In this document: positions 56,754 through 63,735 of the stretch, piece by piece
How positions within the stretch are numbered: the stretch's first letter is position 1
Layout: every line of letters starts with the position of its first letter
Assembly (NCBI GenBank): GCA_002409625.1
Contig: DHNY01000009.1
Span: forward strand, 54,488 to 118,487
Direction: 5' to 3'
DNA length: 64,000 nucleotides
Origin: Anaerolineaceae bacterium UBA5404
Lineage (GTDB): Bacteria > Chloroflexota > Anaerolineae > Anaerolineales > Anaerolineaceae
Notes under the pieces: generated by a model
Seen by the model: only the letters and a program-made list of their open reading frames with translations
Told to the model about the DNA's origin: nothing
Databases searched by the model: none
Program-made: the position numbers and the translations under genes

Positions 56754-57728
56754 ATGCTAAAAAAATCCAGCGCTTCCCTATCCTCAGGCTATATCCTTGG
56801 CTTCAAAATGGATGCCGAGGGTGTGACCATTGCCTACGGAAACCACTCAGGCATTATCAGCGAACGCGCTGGCTTCAAACCTGACCCCGCGCAGAGCTTT
56901 CAAAGCTTTTTGGGGCTTGTTTCCCAGCATAGCGACAAATTACTCAACATCATTCAAGCCCAACACCTACCCTTGCCAGAGCTCGTTTCAATTTCCATCG
57001 CGGGCAGCTACAACGCGCAACAAGGCTTGCTCACCAGCTCGCGCGACTTCCCAAGCTGGAAGAACGAACCGCTAAAATCGCAATTCCAACTGCTTTTTAA
57101 CCTGCCAACTGTCATAGAAAAAGCCGCGGATGCGGGTGCATTGGCAGAAATGCTGTTTGGCACTGCCCAAAACCTAAAAGATTTCAGCTTCATCGACCTC
57201 GGCCCAAACATCAGCCTTGCCAACGTGTTAAACACCAAGCTTCAAGCCCCTGTCAGCCCACACGCTGGTCTCATCGGCAGAAACAAGCTGCCTCAGCTCA
57301 AAAAAGAGGCTGAAGACTACATTCCAACCTTAAACGATCTGTGCAGTTCCGCGGGCATTGTGGCGCAAGCCATATCCACCCAAGCCAGCCATTGGGATCC
57401 TGAAGTTGCGGTTTATCAGATCATCAACGCCGCACTCAACAATGATCCATACGCGATTGAACGCTTAGCTGAAGCTGGCACAGCATTAGGGCAAGGTTTG
57501 GCGCCTTACATCCACTTGCTACGCCAGGACATGATTCTGATTGGTTTTCCACTCTGCCTGGCGGGTGAGCTTTTTAGCGAACCAGTTTTCAAATCTGCAC
57601 AAATGAGTTCCGGCTTAGGATTGGAAGAAATGCCCAAAATTGTCGGCTCTGCTTTAGGCAACCGTTTGCCAGAATTACAAGCCCTTGCGCCAGCCATTTA
57701 CGCCGTTCGCAATCAAACTCAGGCTTAA
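56754..57728 (+). CDS. Degenerate ROK-family-like protein
   Basis: 324 aa with the two-lobed ROK (sugar kinase/repressor) outline: GFKMDAEGVTIAYGN near residue 16, SISIAGSYNAQQG near 80-92, IEKAADAGALAEMLFG at 121-136 and FIDLGPNISLANVLN near 150. At the place where ROK kinases have Asn-Asp (ENDANAAALAE) this protein has Lys123-Ala124, so the catalytic base is lost. The CxCGxxGC zinc motif is absent too. It may bind a sugar without phosphorylating it, as regulator or sensor. No helix-turn-helix is present. The mRNA is probably leaderless, and a terminator follows. Confidence 0.6.
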   Translation: MLKKSSASLSSGYILGFKMDAEGVTIAYGNHSGIISERAGFKPDPAQSFQSFLGLVSQHSDKLLNIIQAQHLPLPELVSISIAGSYNAQQGLLTSSRDFPSWKNEPLKSQFQLLFNLPTVIEKAADAGALAEMLFGTAQNLKDFSFIDLGPNISLANVLNTKLQAPVSPHAGLIGRNKLPQLKKEAEDYIPTLNDLCSSAGIVAQAISTQASHWDPEVAVYQIINAALNNDPYAIERLAEAGTALGQGLAPYIHLLRQDMILIGFPLCLAGELFSEPVFKSAQMSSGLGLEEMPKIVGSALGNRLPELQALAPAIYAVRNQTQA

Positions 57729-57732
57729 AAAC

Positions 57733-57760
57733 AAAACATGCCCCTCAAAGGCATGTTTTT
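57733..57760 (+). terminator. Rho-independent terminator of the ROK-like gene
   Basis: The 10-bp arms AAAACATGCC and GGCATGTTTT with a 7-nt loop, ending in a T-run. The complementary strand also carries a short T-tract for the convergent CDP-alcohol phosphatidyltransferase gene. Confidence 0.85.
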
Positions 57761-57781
57761 CTAATCGATTCTTTTCAAGGA

Positions 57782-58636
57782 CTATTCAGGTTTGGTGAAG
57801 TAGTCCAGCAAACTCTTAGGCTTCTTCTTCAAAGCTTTTTTTTCTGCCATGGCGCGGCGGTCAATTTCCATCTGGCTCAAAATACCCTTGCGCGCGCGTT
57901 CCGCGTTCTTTTCTTTTAAGGCTTCAAGATCTTCAACCGAAAGTTTGTGTCCGGTTACTGAAACCTGATAGATAAAGTAAATCAAGAGGGCAACGCCAAC
58001 CACACCCACCACGATTGTGCCGGGTGTCAATGCGATGGTCAGTTGTTGCAACTTGATGGTCGCCAAGGGGCTTCCACCACCAGTGAAAAAGAGAACGGTG
58101 TTTACAATAATCACCAGTAAGCGGATTTCTGTTGGGCCAATGCGTACGCTGGTCATCTCAAAAACGTTGGTTGCATGTGTTTTAAGAAAGACTTGCATCA
58201 TCGCCAGCAACCAACAAGCCAAAGCAAACATCGTCACGCTAAAGTCTGCCAAGCCACTCAAACCAATGCCCATAAAAATAACCAGGGACGAAAGCCCATC
58301 CAAAGCATGGTCTGTGTAGTAGCCGTAGTTGGGTCGTTCGTGATGTCGGTAGCGTGCCAGGGTGCCATCCAGGCTATCGCCAAACCAATGGATGATAAAT
58401 CCAAGGCTTGCCAGGAACAAAAAGCCATTGCCCTTCAAATCGCCTGCCTGTCCAGCCCAAAAATAGGCTAAACCGGTCAACGCGGCACCTAAGGCGGCAA
58501 AGGCGGTTAGCATATCAGAATTCACCCACATTGGCATGTGTTTTGCAAAGAATGCCAGAGCGGGTCTCTCAAGGGGTCCCAACAAAATATCGTTGGTCCG
58601 TTTATCTTTTTCAGTTCTAACTTCTTTTTTTGCCAT
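57782..58636 (-). CDS. CDP-alcohol phosphatidyltransferase
   Basis: Joins CDP-diacylglycerol (or an ether analogue) to an alcohol to make a phospholipid. The 284-aa membrane protein has the complete motif Asp87-x2-Asp90-Gly-x2-Ala-Arg95, Gly105-x3-Asp109-x3-Asp113, and about six hydrophobic helices. A basic C-terminal tail rich in Lys, Arg and Ala follows. The alcohol is not determined by sequence; inositol phosphate or glycerol phosphate are possible. It lies 28 nt after the acyltransferase gene on the same strand, so both probably build one membrane lipid. No neighbouring head-group gene gives a further clue. Confidence 0.85.
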   Translation of the reverse strand: MAKKEVRTEKDKRTNDILLGPLERPALAFFAKHMPMWVNSDMLTAFAALGAALTGLAYFWAGQAGDLKGNGFLFLASLGFIIHWFGDSLDGTLARYRHHERPNYGYYTDHALDGLSSLVIFMGIGLSGLADFSVTMFALACWLLAMMQVFLKTHATNVFEMTSVRIGPTEIRLLVIIVNTVLFFTGGGSPLATIKLQQLTIALTPGTIVVGVVGVALLIYFIYQVSVTGHKLSVEDLEALKEKNAERARKGILSQMEIDRRAMAEKKALKKKPKSLLDYFTKPE

Positions 58637-58664
58637 CTTGCACCAGCTTTCTTATCTGACTGTT

Positions 58665-59561
58665 TTAGTTCAATCCCCAAACCGGGTAAAGCATAAGCCA
58701 CTGATCCGGGTTTTGACTAATCATATCTTCTGCCACTTTCAATATTTCCTGCGCGTTTTTCTCATACTCTTCATTAAGCTTATCATATTGTTTCATTGGA
58801 ATGGGATCACTGCAATCGATATAATAATCGCCATTCTCCTTACGCATACAACAAGCCACGCGCATTCTCACGCCTTCTTCAAGCCCAAAACGGGTGTAAA
58901 ACACCGGTAAAGGTGCTGGTTGACCAAAGAAGAGCGGTTTGTATTTTACGTTTTCAACATTATCAACTGGCCGGTCAATGCCAGTTACCAGGCAATTCCC
59001 TTCCAACAAAAACTTTTTTGCGTCCCTAATGGCTTTCATGTCGATGGGCACGACATTCATCCCTGATTCGTTGCGCATTGCATTTTGCGCCGAATAAACG
59101 CCACCCGGGTTTGGCACGCTAAGCACCATCATGGGCAGTTTTTGTCTTGCCAGGCTGAAACCAAAAAGATCGAAGTTGCCATGATGCGGACCGCAAATAA
59201 CGGTTGGGATCTTGCGTTCTTTGATATCTGCAATCATTTCAAGCGCCTTTTCCGAAAAAGTTACCGCAGCATCCGCTGCTTCTGGATGCTCGAAAAAGTG
59301 AAAATAATCCGCATGCGATCGAAACAGGTTTCGAACGACATCCTTGCTCATGGCTTCAATCTCGTCTGTGTTTTTAAGGTCCTTTAAAACAACCCGCAGG
59401 TTGCTTTTTATGGCTTTGCGCATTTTGCCATTTGCTTTAAGGTTAATAACACTGGCAATAACTCTCGCCAGTCGGTGCACACCTCGATAAGAGAGATTCT
59501 TACCAATACTCCTGCTGAGACGCACTAAACCTTCGTCCTGCAAAAAGCGTTTAAGTTCCAT
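58665..59561 (-). CDS. Lysophospholipid / LpxL-HtrB-like acyltransferase
   Basis: 298 aa of the LPLAT family, related to phosphatidylinositol-mannoside and lipid A acyltransferases. The catalytic HX4D motif is His126-x4-Asp131 (GPHHGNFDLFG), followed by the acyl-acceptor segment SVPNPGGVYSAQN and the ERXE-like region around GIDRPVDNVE. It transfers an acyl chain to a glycolipid or lysophospholipid at the inner membrane face. The start at 59561 lies only 11 nt after a TAGAAT box, giving a very short leader. It is first in an operon with the CDP-alcohol phosphatidyltransferase, which supports a role in making or decorating a phosphatidylinositol-type lipid. Confidence 0.82.
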   Translation of the reverse strand: MELKRFLQDEGLVRLSRSIGKNLSYRGVHRLARVIASVINLKANGKMRKAIKSNLRVVLKDLKNTDEIEAMSKDVVRNLFRSHADYFHFFEHPEAADAAVTFSEKALEMIADIKERKIPTVICGPHHGNFDLFGFSLARQKLPMMVLSVPNPGGVYSAQNAMRNESGMNVVPIDMKAIRDAKKFLLEGNCLVTGIDRPVDNVENVKYKPLFFGQPAPLPVFYTRFGLEEGVRMRVACCMRKENGDYYIDCSDPIPMKQYDKLNEEYEKNAQEILKVAEDMISQNPDQWLMLYPVWGLN

Positions 59562-59572
59562 AATGTAGGTTT

Positions 59573-59578
59573 ATTCTA
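59573..59578 (-). promoter_or_regulatory. -10 box of the acyltransferase operon
   Basis: TAGAAT on the minus strand, 11 nt before the ATG at 59561; the leader would be about 4 nt. Confidence 0.4.
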
Positions 59579-59650
59579 CACTATTGTAAACACCTGGTAT
59601 TGCTTTAGGTTATGAAATTTTACAAGATGCTCATAAAATGATGACAATTG

Positions 59651-60478
59651 TCACAGTTTGGCTTTACTTAAGCTCATTTTTAATATAAAAGCGCCAAAAT
59701 AAACCGCCGCCGCTAGCAGGATAATGACTGCTCCTGCCTGGAGGTTGAGCTGAAAGGAAAGCAACAAACCAAAAAAGTTGAGCAAGATGCCCAAACCCAC
59801 AGCCACAAGCATAATCACGCGCACATCCTTAAAAAACATGCTGGCAATGGCGGCAGGTATGGTCAAAAGCGCGATGACTAAAATCAAGCCCACCACACGC
59901 ATAGCCACAACCACGGTTAAACCGGTAATCAGCAGCATCAAAATGAACAGGGTTCCTACCGGCAAGTTGCGCACCGTGGCAAACTCCTCATCAAAAGAGA
60001 TGGCGAGCAACATGCGATAGAACAGCACCACAAAAAGGATAACCCCAATAGCCGTCGCCACCATCCACCAAATATCAGTTTTAGAAACGGCTAATATGCT
60101 TCCAAAAAGGTAAGACATCAGGTTCGCGCGATAGCCTGGCGTCAGGCTGATAAAGATGATGCCGATCGCCATGCCCACCGCCCACATCACGCCAATCATC
60201 GTGTCTGATCGATCTTTTAATTTGCGGTGAGTCAGCCCCATCGCCAGGGAAGAGACCAAACTAAATGCCAGCGCGCCAAGCACCGGGTCAAAGCCAAAAT
60301 AACTGGCAATGCCCACACCACCATAAGCGGCATGGGCTATTCCACCACTGATGCCCACGATGCGGTTGATTACCACCAAGGTACCAATTACACCACAGGC
60401 AATACTCACCAATACGCCAGCCAATAAAGCGTTTTGCATAAATTCATAAGAGAACACTTGCCCAATTGTGCTAATCAT
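59651..60478 (-). CDS. znuB: Zinc/manganese ABC transporter permease (ZnuB-like)
   Basis: The membrane subunit of a high-affinity zinc importer, 275 aa with about eight or nine hydrophobic helices. The ABC-3 family signature is seen in the LVVINRIVGISGGIAHAAYG segment near the N-terminus, and helices 5-8 contain MRVVGLILVIALLTIPAA. The frame is open back to 60493, but the ATG at 60478 has GGAGGG and fits the family. It overlaps the ATPase stop by 8 nt. It is the last gene of the zur-adcA-znuC-znuB set. The metal is inferred from the neighbouring Zur-like repressor and His-rich binding protein. Confidence 0.9.
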   Translation of the reverse strand: MISTIGQVFSYEFMQNALLAGVLVSIACGVIGTLVVINRIVGISGGIAHAAYGGVGIASYFGFDPVLGALAFSLVSSLAMGLTHRKLKDRSDTMIGVMWAVGMAIGIIFISLTPGYRANLMSYLFGSILAVSKTDIWWMVATAIGVILFVVLFYRMLLAISFDEEFATVRNLPVGTLFILMLLITGLTVVVAMRVVGLILVIALLTIPAAIASMFFKDVRVIMLVAVGLGILLNFFGLLLSFQLNLQAGAVIILLAAAVYFGAFILKMSLSKAKL

Positions 60479-61328
60479 TTTTACCCTCCTCATATTGGCT
60501 CAGGCTATTTGCGTTGTCTTCATGATGATGTTCATGCAACACGCGATGAGGCAAACCATGCGCCAAAAGGTCAACTGGACAGTCGTAGCTTAGATCCAGC
60601 ATTTCTTTGGTGACCATTTTTTGGTTATGGTAAACCATCCTGCGATTGACACAGCCAATCGTTTTAACATGTGTTGAAATCGCCATCAGATCATGCGAAA
60701 CAAGCAAGATGCTCAAATGCTGGTTGAGCTCAGCCAATAATTCATACAGTTTAGCCGTAGACTGGCTATCCACACTTGCGGTGGGTTCGTCCAGAATGAG
60801 CAAGTCTGGTTCGGTTGCCAAGGCGCGGGCGATGAGCACGCGTTGCCTTTGCCCACCAGAAAGCTGGTTAAACGACCTTTTAGCCAGGTTCAAAACGCCG
60901 GCTTGACTGAGCGCTTTTTCGATGGCTTGCTTGCTTTTTGAGCTCAAGCGACTGCTCAACCTAAACCCGGGCGCCTGCCTGCCCATGCGCACCACATCCC
61001 ATACGCTAATTGGAAAATCTTTATCTGAGCGTGAAATCTGTGGCACATAACCTAAACGATCGCGCGCCTCGGCTGGGCTCTTCCCCCAAACCTTAAGCTC
61101 ACCGCGCATAACCGGTACCAAACCCAATATCACTTTTATGAGAGTCGTTTTACCGCCACCATTCGGACCGATCAAGCCGATGTAATCGCCCTGGAACATC
61201 TCAAAATGGATATCTTCCAGTACAGGATGCGCATCATATCCCGCCCAAAGGCCTTTAATACTAATAATCGGATCGCTTGGAACCAAGCTTTTGTTTTTCG
61301 CGTTCATGCTCAAGGTTTCCAGGGTCAT
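60471..61328 (-). CDS. znuC: Zinc ABC transporter ATP-binding protein (ZnuC-like)
   Basis: 285 aa. Powers zinc import. Walker A GPNGGGKT (near residue 54-61), signature LSGGQRQRV, Walker B LLILDEPTASVD and a switch His (LVSHD) are complete. The C-terminus is unusual: after the ATPase core it ends in a His-rich stretch (HGLPHRVLHEHHHEDN) that could bind zinc as a local sensor or buffer. The start at 61328 is 1 nt after the stop of the binding-protein gene. Confidence 0.92.
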   Translation of the reverse strand: MTLETLSMNAKNKSLVPSDPIISIKGLWAGYDAHPVLEDIHFEMFQGDYIGLIGPNGGGKTTLIKVILGLVPVMRGELKVWGKSPAEARDRLGYVPQISRSDKDFPISVWDVVRMGRQAPGFRLSSRLSSKSKQAIEKALSQAGVLNLAKRSFNQLSGGQRQRVLIARALATEPDLLILDEPTASVDSQSTAKLYELLAELNQHLSILLVSHDLMAISTHVKTIGCVNRRMVYHNQKMVTKEMLDLSYDCPVDLLAHGLPHRVLHEHHHEDNANSLSQYEEGKND

Positions 61329-61329
61329 T

Positions 61330-62376
61330 TTACTGTAAAGCCTCCTTCAAGTCCTTTGCCAACGAAAGCATGTTTTCTGCCCAATCGTATGCCATTGGGT
61401 CCCACTCAATAATTTCCTTGATGCCAGCCTGGTTCGCAACAGACCGCGCCAGGCTCATATTTGTGCCCTTCTCAACAAAAAGCACGCTAATTTGATAGGT
61501 TTCGGCATGATGCAGAATGTTGGCTAAATCTTCCGGACCAGGCTCACTGCCATGAATTTCAACGGGAATCATGTGCAAATCATACTCATGCGCAAAATAA
61601 CCCCAAGCCGGGTGAACAATCATAAAGTGGTCACGCGTGATACTTTTGAGACTTGCTCGGATTTGGCTATCCGTGTTTTCGATTTCTTCAATCAGCTTAT
61701 CCAGATGGCTTTGATAGCTATCTTTATGTTCTGGATCTGCCTCGATGAGAGCTTTGGCGATATTATTGGCGATGATTTTTGCATTCCTGGCAGAAAACCA
61801 AACATGCGGGTCAAGCCCATCATGATTATGTGCGTGTTCATGTTCATGTTCATGTTCATGTTCGTGTTCGTCTTCATCGTGCTCGTGTTCGTGTTCGTTC
61901 TCGTCTTCTTCATGCTCGTTTGCATGCTCGTCTTCATCATGCTCGTGTGCGTGTTCGTCTTCGTCATGCTCGCTCTCATCATGGTGATGGTGCGCGCCCA
62001 CCATTTCAATTCGCTCAATGCCCTCCGATGAATCCACCACACGCATCGCTTCATTTGCAGCTTTGAGCCTGTCCATCCAGGCATCTTCAAACTCAATGCC
62101 AATGCTAAAATAGATGGCGCTTTCACCCAAAGCGACCATTTGTGAAGGGCTGGGTTCATAACTGTGTGGATCATCTCCCGTGCCAACCAGCGTTTGGGTT
62201 TTGACCAGGTCTCCCGCGATGCGGTCTACAAACCACTTTTGTGGCAAAATGCTCGCGGTAACCTGCATTGCTTTCTCATTCTGTGTCCCAGCATTTTCGG
62301 TCTGGTTTACAGGTGCGCAGGCAAAAAGCATGGCACCGATGAGCAAAAAAGTAATAATCTTACTGAATTTAAACAT
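61330..62376 (-). CDS. znuA: Zinc-binding lipoprotein (ZnuA/AdcA-like) with long His-rich loop
   Basis: 348 aa, lipobox LIGAMLFAC with Cys20. It captures zinc at the cell surface for the ABC importer. Metal ligands of the cluster A-I fold are His71 (DDPHSYEP), His191 (DPHVWF) and a His in HFMIVHPAWGYF. Between the first two lies an acidic His tract at 129-185 with 21 His among Asp and Glu, far longer than the loop in E. coli ZnuA. It probably collects zinc and passes it on. The ATG at 62376 has an AGGAGAC ribosome binding site and overlaps zur by 8 nt. Confidence 0.92.
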   Translation of the reverse strand: MFKFSKIITFLLIGAMLFACAPVNQTENAGTQNEKAMQVTASILPQKWFVDRIAGDLVKTQTLVGTGDDPHSYEPSPSQMVALGESAIYFSIGIEFEDAWMDRLKAANEAMRVVDSSEGIERIEMVGAHHHHDESEHDEDEHAHEHDEDEHANEHEEDENEHEHEHDEDEHEHEHEHEHEHAHNHDGLDPHVWFSARNAKIIANNIAKALIEADPEHKDSYQSHLDKLIEEIENTDSQIRASLKSITRDHFMIVHPAWGYFAHEYDLHMIPVEIHGSEPGPEDLANILHHAETYQISVLFVEKGTNMSLARSVANQAGIKEIIEWDPMAYDWAENMLSLAKDLKEALQ

Positions 62377-62791
62377 ATGTCTCCTGACATTGAGGGCAAA
62401 GTCCATAAAACTGTAAAAAGTGATCCCCCACCACAAATTGAGTCTGCGCTTCTATTTTGCTGATGAGTTCGCTAAAATCCTCACATTCGTCAAAAATCGC
62501 AGAGCTTTGGCAAACCTTGCAAAGGATATGATGATGATGTCCTGTGCCACCAGCCACATAACCCGCGTTTCCATCCGGAGCAACAAGCATGCACACCAGG
62601 TCATAGTCCATCAAAAGATTCAAATTGCGATACACACTCACCAAACCCATCTTACTGCCCTGCTCGCGCAAAGCACTGTGGATTTGCATTGGGCTGAGGG
62701 GCACTTGTGTTTGTGAGAGTAAACGCATCATCTGCTCACGTGCTTGAGTGATGCGGTGTCCATTTGAAGCTAACTTTTCTTTCCAGTTCAT
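62369..62791 (-). CDS. zur: Fur-family repressor, Zur-like
   Basis: A 140-aa Fur-family regulator, first gene of the zinc operon and its likely repressor. The N-terminal winged helix (GHRITQAREQMMRLL; SPMQIHSALREQGSKMGLVSVYRNLNLL) and the dimer domain are complete. Structural-zinc pairs are Cys91/Cys94 (CKVC) and Cys132/Cys135 (CPQC). The HHHH run at 85-88 is the usual regulatory site region. The name Zur is chosen because of the neighbouring znuABC genes. An AAGGGTAG ribosome binding site precedes the ATG, and a palindrome overlaps the transcription start. Confidence 0.9.
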   Translation of the reverse strand: MNWKEKLASNGHRITQAREQMMRLLSQTQVPLSPMQIHSALREQGSKMGLVSVYRNLNLLMDYDLVCMLVAPDGNAGYVAGGTGHHHHILCKVCQSSAIFDECEDFSELISKIEAQTQFVVGDHFLQFYGLCPQCQETYV

Positions 62792-62798
62792 AGCTACC

Positions 62799-62823
62799 CT
62801 TATTGATAGTATTTTTCAATAAG
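62799..62823. promoter_or_regulatory. Candidate Zur operator
   Basis: The perfect 8-bp arms CTTATTGA (62799-62806) and TCAATAAG (62816-62823), 9-nt spacer, cover the transcription start. The palindrome is longer-spaced than the 7-1-7 Fur/Zur consensus but lies at the right place for repression. Confidence 0.65.
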
Positions 62824-62824
62824 G

Positions 62825-62853
62825 ATTATAACCATACTTATAACACTTGTCAA
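62825..62853 (-). promoter_or_regulatory. Consensus promoter of the zinc operon
   Basis: TTGACA (62853-62848) and TATAAT (62830-62825), 17-nt spacer, on the minus strand. Both boxes are perfect, so the operon should be strong when not repressed. Confidence 0.9.
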
Positions 62854-62929
62854 AAAAGCAAGCTTAAACAGAAAAAGGAAAGGTTTCCAGGAGTGTGAGT
62901 TTAATTGGGTAGTGCGTTTTGGATAAGAA

Positions 62930-63274
62930 TCAATCACCCGTCAAGCGTTCCGCCAGGGCGACCAAAGCCTCAATGACCTGCTCCAATCCTCCCTGAGCCT
63001 GCAAGCGTTGCGCTTGATCAATTAAAATGGGTGCGGGTTGGGCTTGCTCGAGGCGCATCAGCCGGTCAATGGCGCGGTTCAAGGACCCTGTTGAGGCATA
63101 AGCCAGGGCAATTTCTTCACGGTAAATATCCTTGCCCACTGCATCTAACTGCGCAGGTGTGGCATAGCGATTGACCGCGGGGAAAATCAAGGTTGAAAGC
63201 ACCAAACCAATCAGCAAACCAAGAATCAAGCCAGTGAGCAGATACCAATTGGTCGTTTTAAGGTTTTCATCCAT
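62930..63274 (-). CDS. Small membrane-anchored helical protein, unknown
   Basis: 114 aa with one N-terminal hydrophobic helix (about 11-31) followed by a soluble helical tail with alternating Leu and Ala (DRLMRLEQ; LEQVIEALVALAERL). It resembles the next gene in size, membrane anchor and helical tail, so the two may act as a pair. No domain is recognised. It overlaps the 125-aa gene by 8 nt, so the two are translated together. Confidence 0.6.
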   Translation of the reverse strand: MDENLKTTNWYLLTGLILGLLIGLVLSTLIFPAVNRYATPAQLDAVGKDIYREEIALAYASTGSLNRAIDRLMRLEQAQPAPILIDQAQRLQAQGGLEQVIEALVALAERLTGD

Positions 63275-63644
63275 CCCAACCTCGCAGAATCTTCCAGTTC
63301 TCGTAAACCACCAAATCCAGCCCTTCTAAAAGCCCTTTTATAAGAGCCATGTCCTCGCTGGAGTAGCCATAGTCTTTGCCATCCTGGAGCGCTTCGCCCA
63401 CAAAGGTAAGCAAATCGCCATGGTTAAGTCTCGCGAGTTGATCCAAGGCAAACATCTTATCGCGATTTCGGGCAAAATTTTCAGCGACCATCAAAACCGC
63501 GTCGGCTCGAAAATCGGGACGCAATTGGGTAATTGGGGCAAACTCGGCCGGACGCGGCTTGATAACCAGCCAGCCTAAAGCCAAACCAAAGATTACCCCA
63601 ACGATAATCGCAAGAATAAAATTTCTTGAGCGTGTTTTCTTCAT
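63267..63644 (-). CDS. Small membrane-anchored helical protein, unknown
   Basis: 125 aa: an N-terminal hydrophobic segment (about 9-28) with Lys/Arg before it, so the body faces outside, then a helical domain of about 90 residues. The first 30 residues share the pattern of a basic start, an IIVGVIFGLALGWLV helix and a short Pro-rich linker. No enzyme motif or known family is seen. It is first in a two-gene unit with the 114-aa gene, with a CAGGA ribosome binding site. Confidence 0.6.
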   Translation of the reverse strand: MKKTRSRNFILAIIVGVIFGLALGWLVIKPRPAEFAPITQLRPDFRADAVLMVAENFARNRDKMFALDQLARLNHGDLLTFVGEALQDGKDYGYSSEDMALIKGLLEGLDLVVYENWKILRGWDG

Positions 63645-63735
63645 AATCCTGTATTTAGCATAGCAATTTTAGTGCCAACTTGTGATTTAACCCCAAAAAT
63701 TCATTTCTTTACTGTCTGGCTTGGGCATGGCTTGG

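Noticed and set aside
59641..59652. Palindrome TGACAATTGTCA at the end of znuB
   Set aside because: It is short, overlaps the stop codon region and has no gene start near it, so it is probably chance.
61552..62186. Long frames over the His-rich tract of the zinc-binding gene, in other frames and on the other strand
   Set aside because: They exist because of the repetitive GAA/CAT codons of the zinc-binding protein. They are low-complexity (Val/Phe/Met or Arg/Val strings) and lack start signals.
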